DNA of 13,630 nt from Baffinella frigidus (GCA_026770585.1 MU646843.1:50394-64023); one strand, 5' to 3'; shown: positions 1 to 6,585, counted from the stretch's first letter. The notes: generated by a model not told the origin, from the sequence alone. A program made the numbers and translations.

Positions 1-47
1 CTAGAATGTTCTGGAAGGTTCTGGAAGGTGGGGCGCGGCAGTCTGAC
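1..47 (+). CDS. 3' part of an exon before FN3 domain 1 (partial)
   Basis: An open stretch read from base 3 (R M F W K V L E G G A R Q S D) ends at a good donor, GAC|GTAAGA. It joins in phase 0 across a 32-base intron to the exon at 80. The end would form the linker before the first FN3-like domain, where Gly-rich turns are common. It is cut by the window edge, so its start and most of its content are unknown. A small internal duplication (TTCTGGAAGG twice, 11-30) is visible. The exon reading rests only on frame and splice sites. Confidence 0.4.
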
Positions 48-79
48 GTAAGACCCTCAACTCTAACCGTCTCTCGCAG
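48..79 (+). other. very short 32-base intron
   Basis: It starts GTAAGA and ends CTCTCGCAG, with a pyrimidine-rich middle and a branch-point-like CTAAC 18 bases before the acceptor. It is the only short intron in the window; the others run from about 1 to 3 kb. If real, it shows the gene's compact ancestral intron state next to introns swollen by telomere-like repeats. Confidence 0.4.
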
Positions 80-163
80 GTGACACACAATGCGATATCG
101 CTGACTTGGCCAGCCACGACAGCATGCGTCGCCGCCTCACCGTACGCCTCTCGCCCGTGCTCG
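80..163 (+). CDS. exon, start of FN3-like domain 1
   Basis: 28 codons, phase 0 to 0, between acceptor CTCTCGCAG and donor TCG|GTACAC. The peptide begins V T H N A I S L T W P A T, the typical FN3 B-strand pattern (V-T-x-N-x-I-x-L-x-W) with the conserved core Trp. An earlier donor at 142 (GTACGC) would break the frame with the next exon. The later donor at 164 keeps phase, and its sequence (CCCGTGCTCG|GTAC) recurs in a fragment at 254-282, so I prefer it. The next intact exon is at 1181. FN3 is an extracellular or adhesion-type beta-sandwich module; the protein's actual role is unknown. Confidence 0.62.
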
Positions 164-545
164 GTACACTCTAAACCCTACACCCTAACCCCTACACCCT
201 ACACCCTATAGACCCCCGATCTAGCCCTACACCATACAGACCCTAGACCCTCGCCGTAACCCTCTCTCCCGTGCTCGGTACGCAAAACCCTACACCAGAC
301 CCTACGCACAACCCCACACCCATAGACCCTAAACCCTCAACCCTTAGCCCTATACGTTTGTCACTAGACCCTACCCTCGAAACCCTGGACCCTATACGTT
401 TGACACTAAACCCTAAACCCTGCACCCGAAACCCTAACCCGAAACCCGAGACCTGAAACCCGAAACCCTAGGTAAGGCGTCCCTCCACACGCTGCAAGCC
501 CTGAACCCTGAACATTATCCCCCAAACCGCAAACCCTAAAAACCC
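164..545 (+). repeat. degenerate telomere-like 7-mer repeats in intron
   Basis: Mixed CCCTACA, CCCTAGA, CCCTAAA and CCCGAAA units fill the intron. A decayed copy of the 3' end of the exon at 80-163 lies at 254-282 (compare ctctctcccgtgctcggtac with the exon's ctctcgcccgtgctcggtac). No other gene is seen. Confidence 0.75.
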
Positions 546-559
546 AACCCTAAACCCAG

Positions 560-1110
560 ACATCGCTCTACAAGCCGCAAGCGCGCAAAACACACCCGCA
601 CTTTCCAGTCAAAAGCCTAAACCCTCCTACAGTGGATGTAGGCTTAATGTAGCACGACCGGGCGGAGATTCTGATGCTTCATTAAGCCCTGTGCTACATT
701 AGGGCATTGGTAGCCCTAAGGATTTTGCCCTTCGGGACCTTGCCCGCCGTGCTACAATAGGGCCCGTGCTACATTAAGCATATGCTATATTAGCCTACAT
801 CCACTGTAAATCCCATCAACCCTGAACCTTAACCCAGGCATCGCTCTACAAGATGCACGCACGAAAAAAACACCACCCCTCAGACTCTAAAGCCTAAACC
901 CTCCTAAACCCTACCCCCCCCACCCCGAAATCCAGGCATCTCTATACAAGCTACACGCGCGGAAAACACACTACTCTTTGGATTTCCCAGTCTAAAGCCT
1001 CAACCCCCCCAAAATCTACCCCTGAAACCTAATCCCAAACCACTGGCGTCGCTCTGCAAGCTACAAGCGCGGAAAACACACTGCGCTTCGGATTTCCCCG
1101 TCTAAAGCCT
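560..1110 (+). pseudogene. four decayed tandem copies of the exon at 1181-1285
   Basis: Copies start at 560, 838, 936 and 1046. Each opens with a variant of GCATCGCTCTACAAG (A S L Y K) and continues through a variant of GCGCGGAAAACACAC (A R K T H), then breaks off around GATTTCCC into tctaaagcct plus telomere-like repeats. The first three keep a CAG acceptor; the copy at 1046 has CTG instead. None has the 3' half or the donor. Spacing is 98 and 110 bp, then 135 bp to the intact exon. The first gap is 278 bp but holds a 181-bp inverted-repeat element, so it too was about 95 bp. Damage includes stops in the copies at 936 and 1046. Confidence 0.78.
628..808. mobile_element. 181-bp MITE with TA ends (mariner-like)
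   Basis: Terminal inverted repeats of about 23-25 bp: the left begins TACAGTGGATGTAGGCT and the right ends AGCCTACATCCACTGTA. Read as TA|CAGTGG...CCACTG|TA, this fits a Tc1/mariner-type non-autonomous element with TA target duplication. A further motif, GTGCTACATTA(A/G), recurs inside in both orientations. There is no coding capacity. It separates exon copies that are otherwise about 97 bp apart, so it probably inserted after the exon array formed. Confidence 0.75.
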
Positions 1111-1180
1111 CAACCCTCCTAAACCCTAAACTCCCCACCCCTTAAGCCCCCACCCCTAACCCCCCCCCAAAAAAATCCAG

Positions 1181-1285
1181 GCGTCCCTTTATAAGCTACA
1201 AGCGCGGAAAACACACTACTCCTCGGATTTCCCGGTCGCCGACCCACAATGGGGGCAGATCATCTACTCTACGACCAACTCCGTG
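1181..1285 (+). CDS. exon, middle of FN3-like domain 1
   Basis: 35 codons, phase 0 to 0, acceptor AATCCAG and donor GTG|GTAACA. The peptide runs A S L Y K L Q A R K T H, then S S D F P V A D P, then Q W G Q I I Y S T T N S V. It supplies the FN3 C strand (L-Y-K-L), the W-x-x-I segment of the C'/E region and the start of the E strand. It is the last and only complete member of a five-copy tandem cluster, the only one that keeps its 3' half and a donor. It joins in frame to the exon at 2300 (V F S G L). Confidence 0.75.
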
Positions 1286-1451
1286 GTAACAGGGTTGGGG
1301 GTTTGGGGCCAAGGGTCTCAAGGTTTTTTTAGTTTTAGGGTTCAGCCCCGCTCTCTCATCCCCAGAGCATTCACTTCCTCGTCGTAGCCCCCCCCCTGCT
1401 GCCTGGTTCAAGGTTCAGTGGTGTGGGGGTTGGGGGTTGGAGGTTGGGGAC

Positions 1452-1505
1452 ACGCGACTCCTCGGATTTTCCGATGGTTGACTCGCATCGGTGGCAGACC
1501 GCTGT
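1452..1505 (+). pseudogene. diverged 3' fragment of the FN3 exon at 1181-1285
   Basis: ACTCCTCGGATTTTCCGATGG matches the exon's central Ser-Ser-Asp-Phe-Pro region, followed by GTTGAC and TGGCAGACC in place of GTCGAC and TGGGGGCAG. A stop follows (cacatataa). It lies in G-rich (TTGGGG-like) repeat DNA. Confidence 0.5.
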
Positions 1506-1530
1506 CGAGCCAACTCGGCACATATAAGAC

Positions 1531-1558
1531 AGCCAGGACCGGGATTCCGGTCCTGGCT
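1531..1558. repeat. perfect 12-bp hairpin followed by T-rich run
   Basis: agccaggaccgg and ccggtcctggct form a perfect stem around a 4-base loop (gatt), followed by tttcatttt. In bacteria this would look like a terminator. In this intron context it is more likely the remnant of a small palindromic element. Confidence 0.6.
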
Positions 1559-1844
1559 TTTCATTTTAAAAGTCCATTTCCTTCAGGATTCAGGTTAAAG
1601 TTTTTAAAATCGTGTCCCGTCCTCGCTCGGTAGCGGCCTCTACTCTACCACGAACGCTGAGGTACCAGGGCTTCGCGTTTAGGATGTGGCTAAAGCCTAA
1701 ACCTGAAACCCTAAACTTTAGGGTTTGGGGTGTAGAGTTTAGGGATTCAGGTTGGGGGTTTAGCCATTCGCTCTCTCGTCGTAGCCCCCCGCTCCTTGGT
1801 TTAGGGTTCAGCGGTCTGGGGGTTGGGGGTAGGGGGTTTCTTTT

Positions 1845-1880
1845 GTCGCAGACATGCAGTTGGGGTAGATGATCTATGTA
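1845..1880 (+). pseudogene. second diverged fragment of the FN3 exon at 1181-1285
   Basis: gtcgcagac then gcagttggggtagatgat parallels the intact exon's gtcgccgac, then ggggcagatcat. The Trp-Gly-Gln-Ile region is recognisable but carries an in-frame stop (tag). It confirms that 3' halves of this exon were copied as well as 5' halves. The surrounding stretch 1560-1840 holds G-strand-oriented repeat DNA and no recognisable gene. Confidence 0.45.
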
Positions 1881-1905
1881 GATGTTTTGGGTTTGGGTTT
1901 TACCT

Positions 1906-1971
1906 GGTACCACGGCGTTGGTCGTAGACAGGTCCGTCCTTAGTTGGTCGTACGACCAACGCTGTTGTACC
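1906..1971. repeat. 66-bp inverted repeat
   Basis: Arms of 21 bp (ggtaccacggcgttggtcg and its near-complement cgaccaacgctgttgtacc) match at 19 of 21 positions. A perfect inner palindrome, gttggtcgtacgaccaac, lies at 1943-1960. Its tacgaccaac motif also occurs at the 3' end of the exon at 1181-1285, so it may derive from exon copies in opposite orientation. Confidence 0.6.
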
Positions 1972-2299
1972 GCAGGCCCTAAACCCTAAACCTTAAACCC
2001 TGAACCCTCAACCCTGAACCCTGAACCTTGAACCCCAAACCCCACACCCTGAACCCCAAACCACAAACCCCAAACCCGTGACACGAATCCTAACCCCTCT
2101 CCCCCTAACCCTAACCCCCAAACCCTGAACCCCTCAAGGTGTTCTCGGGGCCCAAACCCTAAACCATAAACCCTGAACCCCAAACCCTCAGCCTCTTACA
2201 TAAACCCCACCCCTCTCTTCACAAACTGGGTGTTCCCTAGACCCCGACCCCTCTGAACCCACACCCTAAACCCTAACCCCCAAGCCCGAAACCCATTAG
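1972..2299 (+). repeat. CCCTGAA/CCCCAAA-type telomere-like intron
   Basis: Degenerate seven-base units dominate. Two short fragments of the next exon's start are embedded: GTGTTCTCGGGGC at 2139 and GTGTTCC near 2229. The real exon begins at 2300 (GTGTTTTCGGGGC). Confidence 0.7.
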
Positions 2300-2370
2300 G
2301 TGTTTTCGGGGCTGGACGACATGTCATCGTTCGCGGTGCGCATCTCCGCGCGCCGATCCTACGACGAGAC
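2300..2370 (+). CDS. exon, E-F-G strands of FN3-like domain 1
   Basis: 71 bases, 23 codons plus two bases, acceptor CCATTAG and donor GAGAC|GTGAAC. The peptide is V F S G L D D M S S F A, then V R I S A R R S Y D E. The L-x-x-x-x-x-F-x-V-R-I-S-A-R pattern matches the FN3 E-F region (tyrosine corner and the V-R-A strand, with Phe in place of the usual Tyr). It ends in phase 2; the first base of the exon at 3436 completes a Thr codon. Copies of its 3' end recur at 2565 and 2957. Confidence 0.75.
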
Positions 2371-2372
2371 GT

Positions 2373-2795
2373 GAACCCTGAACCCTACACCCTACACCCT
2401 ACACCCTACACCCTACACCCTACACCCTGCAACCTAAACCCTACGCCCTGCGAGACGTGAAACCCTGAACCCCGAAACCTTAAGGAGACGTAAAACCCGT
2501 GAACCCGAAAATCTGCACCCGAAGCACTACCCGAAACATTACACGAAACCCGAAAACAAAAAACACTCTGCGCGCCGCTTCTACGACGAGACGTGAACCC
2601 TGAACCCTACACCCTACACCCTACACCCTGCAACCTACATCCTACACCCTACACCCCACACCCTACACCCTACACCCTACACCCTACACCCTGCAACCTA
2701 CACCCTACACCCTACACCCCACACCCTACACCCTACACCCTGCAACCTACACCCTGCACCCTACACCCCACACCCCACACCCTCAACCCGACACC
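2373..2795 (+). repeat. CCCTACA-variant array with higher-order units
   Basis: Long runs of ccctaca at 2381-2430 and 2600-2790, interrupted at regular places by ccctgcaacct and caccccacaccc, suggest nested duplication of multi-unit blocks. The variant is different from those in the neighbouring introns. Confidence 0.8.
2565..2592 (+). pseudogene. 3'-end copy of exon 2300-2370
   Basis: ctctgcgcgccgcttctac then gacgagac keeps the exon's last nine codons or so and its donor (GAGAC|GTGAAC), but has no acceptor or 5' part. It is preceded by CCCGAAA-type repeats. Confidence 0.65.
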
Positions 2796-2956
2796 CGAAA
2801 CACGAAACACGAAACGCGAAATCCGGATCCCGAAACCCGAAACCGAACCCGAAACACTACCCGAACCCCCAAACTCAGACGTATCCCCTGAACCCGCAAC
2901 CTTGGGCCCGAAAATCTACACCCGAAACACTACCCGAATCCCGAAAACAAAAACAA

Positions 2957-2983
2957 CTCTGTGCGCCGTTCCCACGACGAGAC
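2957..2983 (+). pseudogene. second 3'-end copy of exon 2300-2370
   Basis: ctctgtgcgccgttcccac then gacgagac, followed by donor GTAACC (closer to consensus than the real exon's GTGAAC). The peptide would be S V R R S H D E. No acceptor or 5' part is present. Confidence 0.6.
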
Positions 2984-3269
2984 GTAACCCCGTAACCCTA
3001 ACACTACCCTCTGAACCCTAAACCCAAAACACGAAACGCGAAATTCGGATCCCGAAACCCGGAACCGAACCCGAAACACTACCCGAAACCCCAAACTCCA
3101 AACCCCAAACACTGCACCGAAACCCAAAACTCCAAACCCTGAATCCGAAACACTGAAGCGAAAGACACACCCGAAACCCGAAACTCCAAAACGAATCCTG
3201 AAAACGAAACACGAAACACGAAACCACAAATCAAAAACACGGCACCGGAAACACTCGACTCGAAAGCAG

Positions 3270-3315
3270 GTACGGCAACTGGTCCGAATCGGAGTTTGCA
3301 AAGCTTACGGGCGAA
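3270..3315 (+). pseudogene. donor-less copy of exon 3436-3496
   Basis: It follows acceptor AAAGCAG and reads (T)Y G N W S E S E F A K L T G, nearly identical to the real exon, but breaks off after acgggcg into cgaaccccgaaac repeats with no GT donor. It uses the same phase-2 acceptor. Confidence 0.7.
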
Positions 3316-3435
3316 CCCCGAAACACTCAACCAAAACACGCACATGAAACCCTAAGCCCAAAACCGAAACACGAACGCGAACACCGAAACCATTAACCCT
3401 GCGCCCTGAATCCGCAACCCGAAACCCGGAAGCAG

Positions 3436-3496
3436 GTACGGCAACTGGTCCGAATCGGAGTTTGCTAAGCTCACGGGCGGCGCGCCCAGCCTCCAG
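3436..3496 (+). CDS. exon, end of FN3-like domain 1 (W-S-E motif)
   Basis: 61 bases, acceptor GAAGCAG and donor CTCCAG|GTCCTT. Completing the Thr codon from 2370, it reads Y G N W S E S E F A K L T G, then G A P S L Q. The G-x-W-S-E-x-x-x-x-x-T pattern is a classic end of an FN3 domain (G strand). The phase-2 join to 2370 and phase-0 exit agree with both neighbours. The exit leads into the exon at 4960. An upstream donor-less copy lies at 3270, and fragments lie downstream. Confidence 0.78.
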
Positions 3497-3512
3497 GTCC
3501 TTTTTTAGACAA

Positions 3513-3599
3513 CGTCTAAAGTGTTCGCCCAGTTGACTTTTATTTTTCTGTCCGCCCAGTTGACTTTTACCGTCTAAAGTGTTCGCCCAGTTGACTTTT
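3513..3599 (+). repeat. three copies of a CGCCCAGTTGACTTTT motif
   Basis: gttcgcccagttgactttt occurs at 3523 and 3581, with a close copy (tccgcccagttgactttt) at 3551; cgtctaaagt precedes two of them. Related gttgactttt motifs recur near 9430 and 9615, so it is a dispersed repeat of unknown origin. Confidence 0.65.
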
Positions 3600-3644
3600 C
3601 CTCCCAAGACACACCCGTTTCTCGGTGCCAAGGCTTCTCTCTCT

Positions 3645-4040
3645 CTCGAATCGGAGTTTGCTATTGTACTTTTCGGGTCAGCGCGGATTTTCTCGAGGTC
3701 GGGTCGGGGTGTCGGGAAATGTAAATCTCGATAATTGGTGCGTCCATCCAAAGTTTTATGCTATCTTATGCATTGATATGATGACAAGATGCACCCCCCG
3801 GGCGGCGCGCCCAGCCTCCAGGGCCCTTAAGTTCTATTCTCATCTAAAAATAAAACGTCTAAAAACTTAACGTTCTAAATTTAGACCCGCAAAAATACAT
3901 TTCAATTTTGGAGGATGATAATATAACTACAAGAAGACGTCTATAAACAAAACGTTCTAAAATTAGACCCGTAAAGCGCATTTTAATTTCGGCAACTGGT
4001 CGGAATCTGAGTTTGCTCACGGGTTCCAGCCGCCAGGTCC
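3645..4040 (+). pseudogene. three scattered fragments of exon 3436-3496
   Basis: cgaatcggagtttgctat at 3646 holds the S-E-S-E-F-A part. gggcggcgcgcccagcctcc near 3799 holds the end but has lost the donor (CAGGGC). cggcaactggtcggaatct near 3989 is a fuller but internally deleted copy ending ccgccag|GTCCCC. Each is flanked by AT-rich sequence rather than telomere-like repeats. Confidence 0.65.
3854..3993 (+). repeat. imperfect direct repeat, AT-rich
   Basis: Two copies about 81 bp apart share acgtct, aacgttctaaa, ttagacccg and a cattt(c/t)aattt end (about 3855-3910 and 3936-3990). They sit between exon fragments. No coding sense is apparent. Confidence 0.6.
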
Positions 4041-4045
4041 CCTAA

Positions 4046-4200
4046 GTGATTAGGTTTTAGGGCCTAGTGATTAGGTTTAGGGTGTCAGCCGACTGGTTTT
4101 GGGGTTCAGGGTTAGGGGTGCACGCAGTTTAGCAACTAGTTTGCGTGCCTAAACCCTAAACCCTAAACCCTAAACCCTAAACCCTAAACCCTCAACCCCC
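4046..4200. repeat. head-to-head switch of telomere-like repeat strand
   Basis: At 4050-4122 the repeat reads in the G-strand sense (taggtttaggg, gggttcagggttagggg). After a small hairpin (gcacgcagtttagcaac and gtttgcgtgc, 4118-4147) it reads in the C-strand sense as six near-perfect CCCTAAA units. The arrangement resembles an inverted telomere-repeat junction. Confidence 0.7.
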
Positions 4201-4291
4201 AACCCTAAATCCTCAACCCTAAACCCTAAACCCTAAACCCTGAATCCTGCACGTGAACCCCTCCACCCTAAACCCTGAACACCACATGCAG

Positions 4292-4779
4292 ACGATAATC
4301 ATGGTCAACGTGTCACTGTACAACGACCGCTAGCGCCCAAGCCCTGATCCCTAGACTCTGAACCCTGAGCCCTTAACCCTGAGCCATAATCCCTCATCCC
4401 TGACGCCTAAGCCTTCGGTAATCACGGAGTTTGCCGTGTCACTTCACAACGACCGCTAGCGCCCAAGCCCTGAACCCTAAACTCTGAACCCCGAGCCCTT
4501 AACCCTGAGCCCTAATCCCTCATCCCTGACGCCTAAGCGTGCGCCCTGAACCCTAAGCTTGGGACCTGAAAGCCCTAAACCCTGAACACCACCCGCAGGC
4601 GATAATCTCCGAGTATGGCGTGTCCCAAACCCCAAACCCTAAACCCTCTTCTCGATTATCACGGAGTTCGACATATCGCTGACCAACGAAACCCAAAATC
4701 CGGACCCCTAAACCCCAAACCCTGAAAAAAACGCCAGGTAATTATCACTGGGTTCGACATTTTGCTGTACACCGACATA
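4292..4779 (+). pseudogene. five decayed copies of exon 4960-5040
   Basis: Copies start at about 4292, 4417, 4599, 4653 and 4738. Each resembles the start of the exon (gattatcacggagttcgac, then a variant of tcgctgtacaacgaccgc). The first two end in an identical tag stop right after the codon for Arg (gaccgctagcgcccaagccc), so that pair duplicated together. The third has only about 25 bases. The fourth lacks a clean acceptor. The fifth reads V I I T G F D I L L Y T D I. None extends into the conserved Trp segment. Confidence 0.75.
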
Positions 4780-4856
4780 AACCCTAAAACCTGAACCCTG
4801 AACCCTGAACTCCAAACTCCGCACCCCACACTCTACACCCTACACCCTACACTCGA

Positions 4857-4906
<50 letters not shown>

Positions 4907-4950
4907 ACCCGGAACCCGGAACCCGGAACCCTGAACCGTAAACCGTCGCA
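4780..4950 (+). repeat. CCCTCAA-variant telomere-like array
   Basis: The core is a run of seven or more ccctcaa units at 4859-4909, followed by cccggaa units. It leads directly to the acceptor of the exon at 4960. Confidence 0.8.
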
Positions 4951-4959
4951 TAACCGCAG

Positions 4960-5040
4960 GCGATTATCACGGAGTTCGACATATCGCTGTACAACGACCG
5001 CGTGTACCTCCGCTGGCAGTCGGATGTCAACCCCAAGCAG
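4960..5040 (+). CDS. exon, start of FN3-like domain 2
   Basis: 27 codons, phase 0 to 0, acceptor AACCGCAG and donor AAGCAG|GTCCTC. It reads A I I T E F D I S L Y N D, then R V Y L R W Q S D V N P K Q. The V-Y-L-R-W segment is the FN3 B strand with its core Trp. It is the sixth of seven copies and the only one that is full length and keeps the Trp; the copy at 5463 has Arg instead. The next exon in frame is at 6012. Confidence 0.75.
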
Positions 5041-5230
5041 GTCCTCTCTCGTCCCCCGAGTATTTAAATCGGAATATTAATTTAAATAAGTATTTAAATC
5101 GAAATACCCGAAAACTGGAAACACTCGACAACTGAAAACACTCGAAAACTGGACATTACGGCTATGTTTTATCGAAGTTTGTTGGAAAATCCTGGACTTT
5201 TTTATAAAATCTAGCCGTAGTTTCCAATCC
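5041..5230. repeat. AT-rich intron start with CGAGTATTT pieces
   Basis: cgagtatttaaatcg at 5057 and agtatttaaatcgaaatac at 5089 resemble the ends of the CGAGTATTT element family seen at 5231, 5793 and 7244. A direct repeat of aaaact/aactg(g)aaacactcga lies at 5111-5150. A short inverted repeat (tacggcta at 5157, tagccgta at 5212) brackets the rest. Confidence 0.5.
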
Positions 5231-5453
5231 CCGAGTATTTTATTCAAATAGAGCGTTTGCGGTAATTGTTGTCCGTTTTGAAAGTGCGATTTTCCGATTT
5301 TACGGTTTTTTAAAATGTTGTAAAGGTCGTTGAATGTTTTAAATGGACACTTCTCTGGTACAAATGAATCGGGGGGGGGAGCAAATGAAAACCGGAAAAC
5401 CGGAAAATCGCACTTTCAAAACGGACAAGAATTACCGCAAACGCTCTACTCGG
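5231..5453. mobile_element. 223-bp MITE-like element, long inverted ends
   Basis: The left arm contains gagcgtttgcggtaattg then gtccgttttgaaagtgcgat, and the right arm holds the near-exact complement ending gcaaacgctctactcgg. The arms match for about 45 bases. The left end starts CCGAGTATTT and the right end is the complement of CCGAGTA, with an 11-base indel near the tip. It inserted just before the 5' part of an FN3 exon copy. An open frame crosses it by chance. Confidence 0.72.
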
Positions 5454-5462
5454 TTGGGTGAA

Positions 5463-5537
5463 GTCGCGGGGTTTGACGTGTCGCTGTACAACGACCGCGT
5501 GTACCTCCGTCGGCAGTCGGATGTCATCCCCAAACAG
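5463..5537 (+). CDS. second open copy of the FN3-domain-2 first exon
   Basis: It reads V A G F D V S L Y N D R V Y L, then R R Q S D V I P K Q, with donor CAG|GTTCAG. It differs from 4960-5040 by several substitutions, including loss of the core FN3 Trp (W to R). Its acceptor region was replaced by the 5231-5453 element, so no AG with a pyrimidine tract lies directly upstream. It could be an alternative exon only if an acceptor inside the element is used; decayed copy is more likely. Confidence 0.45.
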
Positions 5538-5544
5538 GTTCAGC

Positions 5545-5765
5545 CCCGAACCCTAGACAGTGATCCGCAAGCCCTCAACCCTAAACCCTCAACCCTGAAG
5601 CCCACCCCTTCAACCATGAACCCTACACCCTACACCCTGAACGCCAAACCAAACTCTCCAAACACGAAACCGTTAACCCCAAACCCCGAACTCCAAACCC
5701 CAAACCCCAAACCCCAACCCCCAAACCCCAAAGCCTGAACCCGCCCTAAAACCCTGAACCCATGG
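5545..5765 (+). repeat. telomere-like repeats, CCCTACA/CCCCAAA mix
   Basis: Degenerate seven-base units (cctgaa, cctaca, cccaaac) fill the space between the exon copy at 5463 and the inverted-repeat element at 5793. There is no exon-like sequence; the open frame is repeat translation. Confidence 0.7.
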
Positions 5766-5792
5766 ACGATAAGGCACCTGATCTCATCCGAA

Positions 5793-5945
5793 CGAGTATT
5801 TTCCGAAAATACGATTTTAAAGGTATTTTCAACGAAAATTACTACACAATTTGCCTGTACTTTTTAAAATGGGCACGTCCGAGCAGTAATTTTCGTTGCA
5901 AATCGGTTCGGAGGTCCCCGAAATCGTATTTTCGGAAAACACTCG
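5793..5945. mobile_element. about 153-bp MITE, CGAGTATTT family
   Basis: The left end cgagtattttccgaaaatac and the right end gtattttcggaaaacactcg are near-perfect complements for 21 bases, and aacgaaaattactac / gcagtaattttcgttg pair further in. Flanking bases (gatctcatccgaa on the left, complement of gatctaatcgcgg on the right) match the flanks of the element at 7237-7385, so the true ends probably lie 8-13 bases further out. No coding capacity. Confidence 0.75.
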
Positions 5946-6011
5946 CCGCGATTAGATCCCTACACACGAACCCCCTCATCCTAAACCCTAAACCTTAAAC
6001 ACTGAATCCAG

Positions 6012-6098
6012 GTGGACCGGTTCTACATGGCATACGGGTTCGACGAAAACAACATGCTTGACTTCTCCGAAACCGTCAACGGCGTCAAACAGCGCAAG
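6012..6098 (+). CDS. exon, C strand of FN3-like domain 2
   Basis: 29 codons, phase 0 to 0, acceptor AATCCAG and strong donor AAG|GTAAGG. It reads V D R F Y M A Y G F D E, then N N M L D F S E T V N G, then V K Q R K. The R-F-Y-M-A-Y segment is an FN3 C strand and aligns with V N R F Y V A A S in the exon at 11707, from the next domain. Three further copies follow within 700 bp, one of them fully open. Confidence 0.75.
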
Positions 6099-6140
6099 GT
6101 AAGGGCGGACGCCCTAATCCCGGCGTCAACCTGATTCCAG

Positions 6141-6208
6141 CATTCCGTATCAATTATCAAAACTTGCTCGATTTCTCGGAGGTGATCAGCGACGTCAGAC
6201 AGCGCAAG
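6141..6208 (+). pseudogene. diverged copy of exon 6012-6098
   Basis: The 3' part reads N L L D F S E V I S D V R Q R K with donor GTGCAT, about 60-70 per cent identical in protein to the first copy and clearly older than copies at 6505 and 6719. Its 5' part is replaced by a stretch (ccagcattccgtatca) shared with the hairpin at 6601-6703. A reading from 6143 stays open (F R I N Y Q), but the phase does not fit the preceding exon. Confidence 0.6.
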
Positions 6209-6352
6209 GTGCATTACCAAAGTTGCTTCGTACCAGCAACGTCACCTTTTGGGTGTGAACTGTGATTTTCGCAGCACAAATTCCGAAGGTTGATAGTCAA
6301 GTGCCCCAGCATTGTCGACGTGTGGTGTTTGTGTTTTGTTTTCGCGATGGTT
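6209..6352. other. unassigned intron stretch
   Basis: No telomere-like repeat is present. An acceptor-like ttttcgcag at 6274 is followed by an open H K F R R L I V K, but I see no donor or relation to the other exons. tgtggtgtttgtgttttgtt is low-complexity. Confidence 0.3.
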
Positions 6353-6490
6353 CCACACGGTGGGCTACGAAGGTTTCGTTGGGGCTGGAATTCAGGGTTT
6401 TACTTGACCAAATTGCACCAGAAAATCCTTAAAGATAACTGCCTCATGGCAAGTTGATTTTTGATGAAAGGTTCGTAGTCCACCGTGTGG
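6353..6490. mobile_element. 138-bp MITE, family A, copy 1
   Basis: Inverted ends of 25 bp: ccacacggtgggctacgaa and ttcgtagtccaccgtgtgg. The inner segment gaaaatccttaaag...aagttga matches, in reverse orientation, the element at 12341-12478, which has exactly the same length. It lies 14 bases upstream of the open exon copy at 6505. No target duplication is obvious. Confidence 0.82.
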
Positions 6491-6504
6491 ATGTATGGCC
6501 TAAG

Positions 6505-6585
6505 GCGTTCTACATGGCCTACGGATTCGACGAAAACAACATGCTTGACTTCTCCGAAACCGTCAACGGCGTCAAACAGCGCAAG
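6505..6585 (+). CDS. alternative open copy of the FN3 C-strand exon
   Basis: 27 codons nearly identical to 6012-6098 (starts A F Y M A Y G in place of V D R F Y M A Y G), with the same donor and following intron (gtaagggcggacgcc). The upstream boundary is cctaag|GCG, a weak acceptor without a pyrimidine tract, lying just behind a MITE. It could be a cassette or mutually exclusive alternative to 6012-6098, or a recent non-functional duplicate. Identity is high enough that divergence is recent. Confidence 0.5.

Larger units (their letters stand above)
2796..3430 (+). repeat. CCCGAAA/ACACGAAA-variant telomere-like intron
   Basis: The repeat variant changes sharply here to cccgaaa, acacgaaa and ccgaacccgaaacac. 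A block of several hundred bases appears duplicated: cacccgaaacactaccc followed by a copy of the 2300-2370 exon end occurs at both about 2510-2592 and about 2920-2983. The long open frames here are repeat translations. Confidence 0.7.

Noticed and set aside
1531-1565. Rho-independent terminator
   Set aside because: The stem plus T-run looks right, but the context is an intron of a spliced gene; no bacterial gene lies nearby.
1986-2183. Minus-strand open frame with Gly-Leu-Gly-Phe-Arg-Val repeats
   Set aside because: Reverse-strand translation of the same telomere-like repeats; similar frames occur wherever the repeat is stop-free.
2593-3021. Open frame of 142 codons rich in His-Pro-Thr-Tyr
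   Set aside because: It is the translation of CCCTACA repeats; the seven-base unit gives a seven-residue periodic peptide with no start context or domain.
2930-3345. Overlapping minus-strand open frames rich in Phe, Arg, Val
   Set aside because: Translation of the CCCGAAA-variant tract in several frames; the overlap of three open frames itself shows repeat-driven openness.
4148-4200. True chromosome end
   Set aside because: The CCCTAAA tract is short and interior, and exons of the same gene lie on both sides.
5343-5738. Open frame of 131 codons with a Met start
   Set aside because: It begins inside an inverted-repeat element, passes through a real exon copy (5463-5537) and ends in repeat peptide, so only the exon part has meaning.
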